From Ectobius pallidus (taxonomy: Eukaryota; Arthropoda; Insecta; Blattodea; Ectobiidae): DNA of 64,000 nt. The notes under the pieces are model-generated. The model was given only the letters and a program-made list of their open reading frames with translations. It searched no databases and had not been told where the DNA came from. The stretch lies in the NCBI GenBank assembly GCA_964059195.1, contig CAXKWD010000003.1:196440174-196504173 (forward strand), in the 5' to 3' direction. The position numbers and the translations under genes were made by a program. Shown in pieces: positions 12,202 to 24,460 of this stretch; position 1 is the first letter of the stretch, and the number at the start of each line of letters is the position of its first letter.

Positions 12202-13640
12202 CAGTGCGGCTTTCGAGCGGCCGGACCGTCGCGTGGCGGCACCGGACTGGGTGAGGCTTGGCGCATCTTCCGCCAATGTTACACGTAAACGACCGGCAAG
12301 TCATGGGTACGGAACACTAACTACTGTACTAACTTACATTAGGCTTACCTGCATCACAACAGATGTTGAAATTGATGACCTTGAACGCGAACACATTCTC
12401 TATATCTCCGAAAACAATTCTGGTTTACGCGCAAAAGTTCATGTTGACTGATTGCCTGTATTTCTCTCGTGATGCTATCCTTCAATTCTTGTAACGTGTG
12501 CGGATTTCATGCATACACTTTATTCTTTAACGTTCCCAATAAATAAAAATCGCATGGCGACAGGTCAGGGGAACGAGGTGGCCACAATCCTCGACTAATT
12601 ATTCTGTACCATACATACTTCGCAATTCCTGCATAGAATTTTCCAGCAGTGTGCGTTGTAGCTGAATCCTGCTGAAACCAGCCACTCAATCTTTCATTTC
12701 TTATTAGTAGCGAAAAAAATTATTTAAAATAGAATTTACATAAATGTGTGAATCAACTGTTGTGTCATAAAATATGGGACCGATAATTCTAAGCACATTC
12801 ACTGCGCACCAAACCCCAACTTTTGCAGCGATGTGAGGAACTTCATGAATCATATGGGGATTTTCGGTAGCCCAGTATCTATTGTTCTGAGTAGAAAAGT
12901 GACCTTGAAGATAAAACCATGCTTCATCAGTGAAGAATGTTAAAAGTGGGTCCACTTCTCCATTATGAACGGACTGCAAAAACCAATTGCAATAATTAAC
13001 CCTACTTACAGGATCTTGTGGTTGTAAAGCATGAACTACAGTTACCTTGTACGGCTTAGGTTTCAGAAGTTTTGTTGCCACAAAAGCTGCCGACTTGTGC
13101 TAAACGTCTGAGTGGTTTTTGGGGTGTGTGCTCTAACCGGGCCCCTACTTCATGGAGCTTTCCTTCTGTGAGTACACGGCGTTGTCGAACACGTTTCTTG
13201 TTCAAAATGATCCTGTACGCCTGACTTTATTAACAAGGTGTTAAATAGTTGACAGGCTAGGAATTCGAACGCCTGCAAATCGTTGTTGAAATTCTCTACG
13301 ACACCTTCTTGCGGAAGAGTATTTCACATGGTATCATAAAGAAAAATACGTTACTCTAAGGTTTACTCAGCCATTATTAATGGACAAATTATCACCAAGA
13401 GACAACACAATATTTCACTAAACACGCGATCAGAGACGAGACAATTTTACTGTAAACACACAAACAGAGACAAAGCAATTTTACACTAAACACTCCCATA
13501 GAGTTTCTCACTCGACCGATCCAAACTGACTGATGCGTGAAGTCACCGGTAGCTATAGCTACTGTCAGGCCGCCAGCGCTCCACTCATCACCGAGTCCAA
13601 GGTCGCCGCGGAACGGTCCGGCCGCTCGAAAGACGCACTG
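12202..13640 (-). mobile_element. Mariner-superfamily element with TA target duplication
   Basis: Inverted termini begin CAGTGCGGCTTTCGAGCGG on the left and CAGTGCGTCTTTCGAGCGG on the right (reverse complement). They are about 37 bp and flanked by TA at 12200-12201 and 13641-13642. The element sits at a point that reads 'GGTTAACTA-TTTCT' uninterrupted in copy 3 of the segmental duplication (near 21050), so its pre-insertion site is preserved. It encodes a broken transposase on the minus strand. Confidence 0.9.
12507..13400 (-). pseudogene. Degenerate mariner-like (DUF4817-type) transposase
   Basis: Transposase remains run right to left. The N-terminal helix-turn-helix part, about 13350-13090, survives only in alternating frames, with CRREFQQRF and VRRTGSF-like pieces. 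A central catalytic frame at 12704-13081 contains TDEAWFYLQGH and KVGVWCAVN and supplies the first catalytic Asp. After a frame change near 12700, the frame at 12507-12689 has WFQQDSATTHTA (second Asp) and PPRSPDLSPCDFYLLG (third acidic position). Stops and frameshifts make it non-functional. The family is the insect mariner group whose members also appear at 28480-28846 and 61499-61830 in this window. Confidence 0.85.
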
Positions 13641-15718
13641 TATTTCTCATTGACACTATTGATAGCATTCGTTAGAACCTAATAATAATTCGATTAATCG
13701 ATCATTTAGTTTGCTGCGATCTGTTCACTGTGAGAAATGAAATATTATTTATAAAATTCTTTACATTTTATTGAAGGAATAGTCTTAATAATTTCCACTC
13801 GAGATTACCTATGATATTGCGTTACCCGTGTACGGACCTGGTAGCTCAGGAAGTGAACTGTAACAGCGGTCCATTGCAATGTAAATTACAAGAATAATGT
13901 CAGTACAAATTCCCGAAGTTATTAATGATTAAATTGTAAACTAACTCGTTCTTACAAAGATGTGATACAGCTAAACATGAATTAAAATATTCAAGATTGC
14001 TCGGCCGTGAATTGTAGACAATGATAATGTGTATTGTCTGAAATTATAATGTATGTTATGCTTTAAAACCAAGCAGATTGAATATTAATATCTATATCAA
14101 GGGCAATCGAGCAAAGAAGACTTAATATTTGCAATAATAATCCTTCCGAAACAATTTATATAAAGTATACAAGAAATTATAATCTTGAAGCTTCTTTCGT
14201 TAAGATGATAGTTGCGATGGTAATTGATGCAATGTAATGCACATTGAAGACAAGATCCCTCCATGGCAAAATTTGATTCACTGACTGTATTTCGAACGGG
14301 GGACTAATCCTGGTGGAACGCTTTAGATAATTGTAGAAATTGGTGTTTAGTTCACCACATTAGAAATTATGTTTAAATATTTAGATGCTATTCTTAATTA
14401 ATATCGTAGATTGCCAAATAAAATTGGCAAGTCACTAAAAAGCATCGTTCTTCGTAATGTTAAAGTTCAATATAATTGTATTCTCGATTATAGTATTAAT
14501 AGCTTAAAACTCACTTTAAAGTGTAGATTAAGATGAGAATAGCTGTTGAGTAGAATCAGTCTTGAATGAATACGATTGAAGAATTCTTCTCCATGAAGAT
14601 CGTTCCAATAATAAATATTTAGCTATTTAGCTAAGTACTTGTAGAAATATAGATGACAATAAAGGTTTCCAGACCTTGCCAAATAGATGATGAGTTGAAT
14701 ACACCTGACTCTTGAAGGATACACAGAATTTTGACTAATTCCATCGGAATAGGACAAATTATGTCCTTAAAGAAGAAACTGGTAGAAGAAGGAATAGATA
14801 ACAATGTGTGAGAAAAGCCTCCTATTGGTCAAGATAACAAAGAACTAATCAAAATAAAAACTTCTCATAAAGAAATGACTTAAAGGAAATACCTTCTTGA
14901 GAATTATAAGAGAATGATAAATTAAATATAATTTGGATATTTAAATCTTGGGGATTGATTATACAAATAAGTAATAAAGTAATTAAATGAATCCAGTTGA
15001 AAAGAATAAATTATATAACACATTGAAGTTCATTTGTTAAAATTAAAGAAAGCGGAAGAAGACAACAAACTATTTCAAAGCCAGCCAAGGAATAAAAATC
15101 AAATCATTACCAGCTATGAAATGGTAGAAAAATCATAGTTTTAGAAATATAAAAATATAAAGGGAATTGCCATCAAATATAGTTTTCAACATAACTGAAG
15201 AACCCGATGTATTAGTTTTTATGAACCTATTTCGTTTCTTTCCCGTAAGCGTGAAACTTGTGACTTACTTGTGATTTTCTGTGTGTATTTCCTTATTGAA
15301 ATATCCTTGTCACCATCAACCGGTTCTATTAACATCCGGTCGAATGCTACTTACAATAAAATACCAATAAATGCTAATTTTTTACTTTCTTCTTTATACC
15401 ATGGAATACTATTTCTCAATATCCTATTACACCGTATCACATCTAGCGATCCTTAACCAGTTCATCCGTCATATCCAACACCTATTCATTCTTCATGGCC
15501 TCCCATCTTCAACAAAACTGTTGCAATAAAATCTTGTCCTGAATATTCCTATAGTTTTCTTCGGAAGGACCTATGAAGAATTTAACCGAATTTATTGTTT
15601 AATACAGAAAGTTATATTAACTTGCCAATTCTGGCTTTAATTCTAATATTTTTATATAGGGCCATGTTAGTAACAACGTTTAAGGCCAAGCAATACATTA
15701 ATGTTAATACTAGTTCCT

Positions 15719-15907
15719 TCAAGCACTAAATAACTGTCTTGTTAGCAAAAACTGGAAGTCATGTAAGCACAACAACAAATTTCTACTTCTGCCATGCGGA
15801 TCAAACTGGTAATGATAGAACCACACCTTCATGTCCTGCAAGCAGTCCAATCCGCCAGTTAGTACTCCGTCAATTTCGGCATCCTTCAAGCACTTGATGA
15901 CCGTCAA
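15719..15907 (-). CDS. Second copy of the unrecognised 62-aa frame
   Basis: Counterpart of 10923-11111 in copy 2, with a single visible substitution close to the C-terminus (Leu to Phe after HDFQ). The near identity reflects recent duplication or conversion and does not by itself show selection on a protein. Confidence 0.25.
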   Translation of the reverse strand: MTVIKCLKDAEIDGVLTGGLDCLQDMKVWFYHYQFDPHGRSRNLLLCLHDFQFLLTRQLFSA

Positions 15908-16851
15908 GTTAGAACAAATTTACCGTTCTTCGAACAGTTAAAACCGTCATGCTACCACCGCACCTCTTTTCAACATCCACAAGCAGATCAAGCTAGACAT
16001 GATATCTCCACGTTGATGATGATCAATCATCATGTGGAACTAAATTTCCGAGAAGCGATCACATCATGTTGGCGTATAGCGATGATAACTTTACATGATC
16101 CTAGCTTTGCAAGCGGAGATTAGCACCTGAAGGTGCCGAGATAGAGGGTACCAACTTCATATGGTCCTACCTTTGCGTCCAGCCATCATACCGAGACAGG
16201 TGTGTAAGATGCTACTTTACTGATGCTAGCCTTGCGATAGGAAATTAGCACTAGAGGGAACAGCACAAACTGTCATGGTAATCAGGTCTTGCTCTAATCA
16301 GGGCTGGTTAGGATATCTAGCTGAGATTCAATTTTGTTACATGTCTGTTAAAATTCATACTTAGCTTAAGTATAGGCGTTGAATAACTTCAGTCCATTCT
16401 TTGTAGGCAAAAGTCCACTCCATGTAGCTTTTTAGAACCTGAAGATAAATAACATATTGTAAGCATTTATTTATTTATTTTACTATTGTTTTCAACTTGA
16501 ATTGCAGTTGACTTTTGTATCCAGATTTAAGATTCAGGAGACCACTCAACGTATATTAATTCTGAAATTACCTATATTAAATTTCAGGATCTAACACAAA
16601 AGTTTTCTCTACGGTCAGCGAATGTACAAATAAACAAATAAACCTCTTACTGTTTGTGGGAATGTTATTAAACTTTTAGACAACATTATGTTTGTAAATC
16701 CTCGCATGAACTAGAAATTAATTTTAAATCCACTAAATACTTCTTAAATGAAAATCTGCTATCATGTTGCTAGGTAACTGCCAATAATAAAACATTGTTA
16801 CCTCGGGGACAACAGAATACAGTCATGGGACATTTATTGGCACATGTTGCC

Positions 16852-17687
16852 TTTTATTTGTTCAGAATACGTCTCCAGGAAATAGTGTGATACTTTCTGA
16901 CAGTAAAAGTGTGTTAACACAATTACAATCTACAGGAATTAATATAAAACCAAACTGGTATATCCTTAATATCCGAAGATTGGTAATTAATATTTCTAAG
17001 CGTGGATATAAAATTTTATTTTTATGGGTTCCCGGGCATAATAATATTTTTGGCAATGAACAAGCAGATAAACTTGCCAAAGAAGCATCCTGTGTTGGAT
17101 CTCTGTCATCACTAAAAACGCCTGTGTCCGATAGAATAACTTATTATCAAAAGTTAACGAAGGATTTATGGTTTGTAAGTCAAAAAGAATACTTTGAAAA
17201 GAAAGGGGATGATGATACCACCACTTTAATTGGAGCAAATCCATGGTTTCACAGTCAAAGGCTATCCAGACAAGAAATAAACCTGTATTACCGCATACGT
17301 CTTAAGACTGTTATGACGCCAGCCTACCAATATAAAATTGGACGTCATGAATCCGGACTTTGTATTTGTGGGGAAAGAGGAGACATTAAACACCTGCTGC
17401 TGGAATGTCATCTTTTTCAGAAAGAAAGATTACGACTATTGGATTGTTTATACGATCAGAAGAAATTTGGACCAATTGACATGAACTACATTATTTTAAA
17501 TCCCAACTTAAAGAAATTGAAAGCTATTAACAGATTTGTCAAAGGTTGTAAAATGAAGTTATGAAATAGTTAACAAAATCTTTGCTTCCATATAATAAAT
17601 TTTGACTAAGTACACTACAAGGAGCTAGAAGAGACGTTGGACATCCCTCGGGTGAGGACGTCTGTAAATAAAAGAAGAAGAAGAAGA
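16852..17687 (+). mobile_element. 5'-truncated LINE (I/R1-like) with target-site duplication
   Basis: The insertion is bounded by ATGTTGCC at 16844-16851 and 17688-17695. Copy 1 has a single CATGCTGCC at this place (near 12040), which is the empty site. The element ends in a (GAA)n tail at 17673-17687, typical of I-clade LINE 3' ends, and is truncated inside its RNase H domain. Confidence 0.92.
16887..17564 (+). pseudogene. LINE ORF2 C-terminus: RNase H plus CxC-H-C zinc motif
   Basis: A 225-codon open frame begins within RNase H: DSKSVL at residues 5-10, then WVPGHNNIFGNEQADKLAKE at 47-66, with the conserved His and Asp. The C-terminal part has CICGERGDIKHLLLEC (159-174), the Cys/His motif seen at the end of I/R1-type ORF2 proteins. 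Reverse transcriptase and endonuclease are absent because of 5' truncation, so it cannot move by itself. The frame has no internal stop, implying a fairly recent insertion. Confidence 0.88.
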
Positions 17688-19014
17688 ATGTTGCCAGTGA
17701 ACAGAATAAAAACTTTATTTTATACAACAAATCTTGTTACGTGATCGAAATAATATAACTTGTATTGACTAAAATCACAATTTGGAATCGGTACAAGCCA
17801 TTTCGTGTGATTTCATTCTGTTCTGATATTAGCTTATCTGAAATAGGTTAACTAATTTTTATAGGCATTCTATGATAGCATTTGTTAAATCTAATAATAA
17901 TACGATTAATCGATCATTTAGTATGCTGTGATATCTTCACCGCCAGAAATAACCAAGTATTATTTATATAATTCGTTACACATTATTGAATGAATAGTCT
18001 TAATAAATTCCTCTCGAGATTACCTATGATAATGCGTTACTTTTTGATGAGCCTGATTCGTTTCTTTCCCGAAAGCCTGAATTTTTGTTTGGTACCCAGT
18101 CCAGTTAGATTTGATCTGTATAAATTCCTATCTCCTCTTGTATTAATTGTACGGATTATATTAAAACAATTTATATGCATATTAAATAGGTTTCTAATTT
18201 TCTTGTAGTCCAGTAGCTTCCTTCTCTATAAACACAAATTTCTTTGAGTTATACAGTATTTCCATTTCCTGACCACTCAAAATATCCTGGTATTAACCCA
18301 ATTATCAAGAATCTTGCAAGGGCACCTTTCAAAAACAAGATTTCGTCACTCCACCTTTTCCTTTATGTGAATGACGTGATTTTATTCGATGCTTGAAAAA
18401 GTTAAGCAATAGAAATAGTACAAGACACTGCGTTTGAAACAACAAGAATTATGTAATGGATGATCTCTAAGTAAAACTTGCCATTTACCTCGAGTAGGCT
18501 ATAGCAGGGCAAGCATAGGCTTTAAATCAAAACTAAGGAGATAATAGAAAGGTTTCTATGATGGAAATTGTCTTTCAGGCGAATTTCTAACGTTTTAACA
18601 TCTAAGATTTTATATCTTAAGAGATCAACGCACTTTTTTTAAATTCTCTCTCTCTGCTTGGTTCTAATTGGTCTTTACTAGTGCGTGTATAAATCTTTTC
18701 TTTAGATATAAGTTGACTATGTCTGACACCAAGTTCATAATATATTGTACGTGGTTTCTGTTTTGAATATTCGCTCTGCTTAACTTTCTTTAAATATTTA
18801 TTTCAGTTGTGTCTATACTGCTTTTAGCTACGAGGCCATATGAGGAGTTCGGGATCTGTGTCTATACAATTAGGGTAGGCCATGAAACTATTGCTTGTAA
18901 ATTGTTTCTATTGTTTGTTTATTTTTATTGGGTATATTTCAACTGATGTTAATTTAATTGGATATGATAGAGGATGAAATGGTGTAGACTGTAGATGATT
19001 TATGGTATGTAAAT

Positions 19015-19125
19015 ATCTAATTAGGCATTTGCCTTTACGACTGGGGAAACCATGAAAAACCCATGTCAAATTGACCAGCTATGGGATTTGAACCAGGGAA
19101 CTAACCGAATGCAAATCCAAGACAT
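19015..19125 (-). mobile_element. tRNA-derived SINE fragment
   Basis: On the minus strand a B-box-like GGTTCAAATCCCATAG is followed by GGTTTTTCATGGTTTCCCC and AAAGGCAAATGCC. This is a conserved middle section of arthropod tRNA SINEs and is comparable to the section in the full SINE at 43598-44046. The 5' tRNA half and the tail are not distinct. Confidence 0.55.
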
Positions 19126-19827
19126 AGTTATTTTATTTCTACTTATATAATGGATATCTCGTAAAACTTTACTGAACCATTAACCCTATGCGTCATTACG
19201 ATTAAATTGGTACCGTAGTCGAAAATAAGAGAAAGTCCCGATAGCAAATAATATAGTCCCAAATAAATTCTTACGTAACATGTATTTGGGCAATGCAATT
19301 TTCTCACTTCACATTGTGATATAAAATAAGTTTTAGTGTTCGCCTTGCAACAGAGCAAGAAAAGCGTTTTCGAGGAAATTGTGAATTACGGTATGATATA
19401 TTCTTGATGTATAGCCCAGATATTTTAGTAAAAGTAAGAGAAAGTCGTCCCCAGTCGTCGTCACTCATAGAATACAAAATGTGATGTGGACAAGGAAACT
19501 GTAAGATTAATAAAATATTACTTGAATTTTGAGGCACATAGACACTCTTCCTTGGGACTATTGTTTTTTTCTCATCTGTAGCAGACATTGTTATTCCTTA
19601 GCTCAGATCTCGTCATACAAGAAATCTATACGTGAATATAATAATCTTAATACATATTTGTTCATTGTTACCTAGTGTGTTATTGTAAACCCATGCCGCC
19701 AAATTCTGCCATCTTCCAGTGGTAAATGACGCAGTTCGGGTGGTAGGCAATTTCCCTCCAGGGATGTAGCGCCAGGGAGTTTAGTTCAGTTCTTTTTTTT
19801 TAGTTATTGTAAACCGTACCTCTTTTT

Positions 19828-21833
19828 TCTTCATCCTACCATCTTCTACAAAACTTTTGCAATGGAATCTTGTCCTGAATATTCCTAGGTTACACATAGT
19901 TTTCTTCGGAAGAACCTATGGAAAATTATACACAATTTATTGCTTAATACAACTTTTACGTCAAAGCAGCTGACACATTCATGTTAATACTAGGTCCTTC
20001 AAACACTAGATAACCGTCATGTTAGCCAAAACTATAAGTCTTATAAGCACAACCAGAAATTTCTACTTCTGTCGTGCGGATCAGACCGGTAATGATAGAA
20101 CAACTGTCCTTCAAGCAGTCCAATCCTTCAGGTAGTACTCCGTCTTTCCGGCATCCTTCAAGCACTTGATAACCGTTAAGTTAGCCCCATCTATGGTTTT
20201 AATAGTAGTTAAAACCGTCATGTCACCACCGCACCCTTTTTAATATCCACAAGCAGATCAAACTAGCCATGATATCTCCACGACGATGTTGATCAATCAT
20301 CGTGTGGAACTACTTTTGCGGCGTCAGCGATCACTTCAATTGTTGGCGTCATTAGCGATGATAACTATACATGAGCCTAGCTTTACCAGCGGAGTCAAGC
20401 ACAAGATGCTACTTCACCGGTGCCAGCTTTGTGATAGGAAATTAGCACTCGAGGGAACTGCACTAACTGTGATTGTGATCAGCTCTTATAACGCAGGGCT
20501 TGTTAGCATATCTAGCAGACATAGATATTGAAATTAATACTTAGCTTAAATATAGGCGATGAATAATATCAATCCATTCCCTGTAGGCAAAAATCAACTC
20601 CATGTAGCTTTTTAGAACCTGAAGTTAGATAAAATTATGTAAGCATTTATTTACTTTGAAATTGTTTTCAACTTGAATTGCAGTGTAATTTTGTATCGAA
20701 TTTTCACGTTTCAGGGGACCACTCAACGTATATTAACTCTGAAAATCCCGATATGAAAGTTCCCGATCTAACACACAAGTTCCCTACGGTTAGAGAAAGT
20801 AAAATATTTCACTTACAAAGAAACTTTTTATTGTGTGTGGGAATGTTATTAAACTATTAGACAACATTTTATTTGTAAATCCTCGCATGAACTAGAAATT
20901 AATTTTAAATCCACTGAATATTTCTTAAATGAAAGTCTCCTATCATGTTGCTGGGTAACTGCCAATAATAAAATATTGTTGCCACGGAGACAACAAAATA
21001 CATTTCGTGTGATTTCATTCTGTTCTGATATTAGCTTATCTGAATTAGGTTAACTATTTCTTATAGGCATTCTATGATAGCATTTATTAAATCTAATAAT
21101 AATACGATTAATCGATCATTTAGTATGCTGTGATGTCTTCATAGTATTATTTATATAATTCGTTACACATTATTGAATGAATAGTCTTAATAAATTCCTC
21201 TCGAAATTACCTATGATAATGCGTTACTTTTTGATGAGCCTGATTCGTTTTTTTCCCGAAAGCCTGAATTTTGTTTGGTACCCAGTCCAGTTAGATTTGA
21301 TCTGTATAAATTCCTATCTCCTCTTGTATTAATTGTACGGATTATATTAAAACAATTTATATGCATATTAAATAGGTTTCGAATTGTCTTGTAGTCCAGT
21401 AGCTTCCTTCTCTATAAACACAAATTTCTTTGAGTTATACAGTATTTCCATTTCCTGACCACTCAAAATATCCTGGTATTAACCCAATTATCAAGAATCT
21501 TGCTAGGGCACCTTTCAAAGAACAATTTTTCGTCACTCCACCTTTTCCTTTATGTGAATGATGTGATTTTATTCGATGCTTGAAAAAGTTAAGCGATAGA
21601 AATAGTACAAGACACTGCGTTTGAAACAACAAGAATTATGTAATGGATGATCTCTAAGTAAAACTTTCCATTTACCTCGAGTAGGCTATAGCAGGCGAAT
21701 TTCTAACGTTTTAACATCTAAGATTTTATATCTTAAGTGTTCAACGCACTTTTTAAAAAGTTAAAATTAAAATTATCTCTGCTTGGTAATAATTGGTCTT
21801 TACCAGTACGTGTATAATTCTTTTCTTTAGATA
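19828..21833. repeat. Copy 3 of the three-copy tandem segmental duplication
   Basis: Homology to copies 1 and 2 begins near 'CCTACCATCTTCTACAAAAC'. The left ~1.1 kb is the most diverged copy (roughly 80 percent by eye). The right part, from about 21001, is almost identical to copy 2. About 130-150 bp between 'ACAACAAAATACA' and 'TTTCGTGTG' (near 21000) is missing relative to copies 1 and 2. It has neither the mariner nor the LINE insertion. Confidence 0.82.
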
Positions 21834-21852
21834 TCTGGCGCTGTGAATTGAA

Positions 21853-21926
21853 CTCCGGCTTAGCTCAGTTGGCAGAGCATTGGCGCGAAAAGCCAAAGGT
21901 CCTGGGTTCAAGTCCCAGTTTCGGAG
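21853..21926 (+). tRNA. tRNA-like sequence (pseudo-tRNA or SINE head)
   Basis: The sequence folds as a cloverleaf: a CTCCGGC acceptor arm against TTTCGGAG, a D-arm with A-box TTAGCTCAGTTGG, the anticodon arm TTGGC-GCGAAAA-GCCAA, and a T-arm CTGGG-TTCAAGT-CCCAG with a good B-box. Position 33 would be C rather than the invariant T, and one acceptor pair mismatches. Nominal anticodon GAA. These faults and its repeat context argue for a tRNA-derived repeat head rather than a working gene. Confidence 0.55.
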
Positions 21927-22479
21927 GAATTTTTCTCCCATAATATTCTCTATATGCTAAAGATTGGAAATAATAATGTAATTAAGTAATTCATACAATT
22001 TATGGAAAAGCGATGTAAATGTTAATAAACATAACGTTTTAATTATTGTTAAATGACATATTTTGAAAATCTAGCTGTTGACTAAATAATCGCAAGCAAT
22101 GTCGCGAGTACAGGCATATAACAGGGATTAAAAGATAACAAGTACGTAATGGCTTGTTAGTTTGACGTTTGCTGAGACTATAACTTACCATTGATTATAT
22201 TCTGAGCTTTCGATCACCTTCTGGTGTTTAGTAATCTTATTTATAGTGCTTGAATGCTAACAATGTATAACTCAATCGGCAAGACCTGAAACAAACAAAC
22301 GGATCGCGGTCGTCTAAGATGACGTAATCTAGACCAGAATGACCTTCATAGCACGGGAAGTTCCCTGCCAGTTCATACTGTACGGACCGTGTAAAAACAT
22401 CGTAGTCGGCATCACAGCATTCATTAGTGAAGTGTGATACGTTAATAAGAGCAATGGAAGGCGAATGTAGTTATTCTAG

Positions 22480-23000
22480 CAAAAAGGTTGGTGTTGGAAA
22501 GTGATTCACAGTCAGAGAAGGGAAATAGTGTGGAATGTTTGTAGGTATTTGAAACAGGTGCTGAAAGATGACCCTAATTCAGCAGCGTGTTTCGGATGCT
22601 ACAGGAATTTCATTCAGCAGTATTACGAGAATTGTAAAAGAAGGTGAGAAATGTGTCCAAGATGGAACAAGATTTAGTACTCCACACAAAAAACGACCAA
22701 GAAAAAAGTGAAAACAGACTTAGATGATTTTGATAAGTGTGTAATTAGAAGGACGGTGAATGAATTTCACAAAAAAATGAGGAAAAGCCAACTTTAAAAA
22801 CACTATAACCTGTCCTAAAGAACAGAATTAATTTTTCTGGAGGTAAATGGGCTTTAAGGCAAGTGTTGACAGATTTACGTTTCAGGTGGAGGAAAACAGT
22901 GAATAACCGGAAGATATGAGAAAATGACATCCGTAATTTACGTCTGACGTATTTACGATGTCTTATGGGCTATTATGAACCGTATAGTTTGGAATGAATA
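22480..23000 (+). pseudogene. Tc1/mariner-type transposase N-terminal relic
   Basis: In shifting plus frames the translation gives DATGISFSSITRIVKEGE, STPHKKRPRKK, DDFDKCVIRRTVNEF, WALRQVLTDL and NLRLTYLRCL. This is the order of DNA-binding and linker segments in a family of insect DDE transposases. Stops and frameshifts are frequent and the catalytic region is absent. A second N-terminal relic of what looks like the same family is at 40800-41015. Confidence 0.65.
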
Positions 23001-23188
23001 GTACAGTATATGCATTCTCTTCTAACCCTACTCCATTGCTACCAGCGGACTAACAGAACTAACAGAACTAGGCACAGCATAACCAATTTTTAAGTCCAGT
23101 CTATCATAGACAGTCGGAAAAAGTAGTAATTTTGTCAGAACCCCTCTCTAGAGGCCTTAAGGGCTTAACTCTGCCAGATTAAATAACG

Positions 23189-23590
<402 letters not shown>

Positions 23591-24324
23591 TTGACCGCTT
23601 CTCTTACTACAATAGACCTAACTCTGTCTGGATAACTGATCAGTCTGGAGCAAATTTGTACATGACTGAAAATATTTATATTATATTCCCTGTTCTATTT
23701 GCCTCTTCTTCCGAACCGCAATCCATCTATAGCACACAGGGTCTATGTCTTGTTTTCTGCACAATCATGATTATGGACTTAAACCCTTATAAAACTAAAG
23801 GCTTCAATTTTTGCCTACACATGTACTTAGGCTCACTTCTTGGGGCTGACTGTACAGCATGGGATCAGAGAGGTGTCTGGAGAGATGAACACACATGCTG
23901 AGACTGATAATCTTGTGTCTGTAAGCCAGATAATACAGTGTGTATATCTACACAGTCATTAGTTAATTACCGTGCCGAGTAGGCTTGGGCCAAGGCTGAC
24001 GTATCTCCTGACCTACCGCTGCTACAGTATTTTTAAAGATGGATGTATTATAATAGAAATGTGTAACAGAAGGGTGAAATTGTAAAATCAGTAGAAGTTT
24101 GCGCCAAATAGGATTTTCATTTATCACTGCACAAGTAATTACTTAAAAAAGTAGATTTAATTGTTAAAAACTGCATTATAGTAGGCCGCTGAACAGCTGA
24201 TCTGCAGTCAATTTCAAAAATAGTACATATGAAGAATTAAGTCACGGTAGAATTTCTTTCTCCATTTCGCATTTTTGAAGTGAAACTTCTTTAGGCGCGC
24301 TAGCTGTAAATCGAGAGCTAACCC

Positions 24325-24460
24325 AAAGTTGCGTTACGAAGTACGCAAAATAACGCTTTAGCGGACGAATCTAGTAGGCCTATAGCGGCCGAGGCATAAG
24401 TCGAGGCTGAAATATTGCATGATCCGATAACGTTTTTACGTACGTGGTGCATACAATATT
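24325..24460 (+). repeat. Palindromic repeat, inverted copy of 7600-7745
   Basis: It shares TACGCAAAATAACGCTTTAG, GGACGAATCTAGTA, GGCCGAGGC and TACGTACGTGGTGCATACAA with the earlier copy, in opposite orientation. On both sides sits a near-identical palindromic phrase, GAAGTGAAACTTCTTTAG (about 24279) and GAAGTAAAACTTCTTTAG (about 24464). Confidence 0.6.

Larger units (their letters stand above)
10456..15250. repeat. Copy 1 of a three-copy tandem segmental duplication
   Basis: Starting at GTGAAACTTGTGACTTACTT, this segment matches copy 2 (15251-18712), and from about 10690 also copy 3 (19828-21833). The first ~1.0 kb is almost identical to copy 2; after about 11480 identity falls. Copy 1 carries a mariner relic at 12202-13640. 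It also has ~1.39 kb at about 13826-15215 absent from copies 2 and 3, flanked by GCGTTAC and TTTTT, with no ORF and no visible terminal repeats; this is either an insertion or sequence the others lost. Sub-repeats of about 63 bp with CCTAGCTTTGC-like cores lie at 11297-11480. Confidence 0.85.
15251..18712. repeat. Copy 2 of the three-copy tandem segmental duplication
   Basis: The first ~1.03 kb (15251 to about 16290) is nearly identical to copy 1. From about 17800 to 18640 it is instead nearly identical to copy 3 (about 21001-21760), apart from small gaps. It contains a LINE insertion at 16852-17687. Copy 3 lacks about 75 bp present here near 18510-18590; the endpoints share the short direct repeat GCAGG/TCAGG. 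Confidence 0.85.

Noticed and set aside
21853..21926. Functional tRNA-Phe (nominal anticodon GAA)
   Set aside because: Invariant T33 is C, an acceptor pair mismatches, and similar degenerate heads occur elsewhere in the window, so a repeat-derived pseudo-tRNA is more likely.
21753..21941. Frame giving DLNPGPLAFRANALPTELS
   Set aside because: This is the well-known spurious reverse translation of a tRNA-like sequence (21853-21926).
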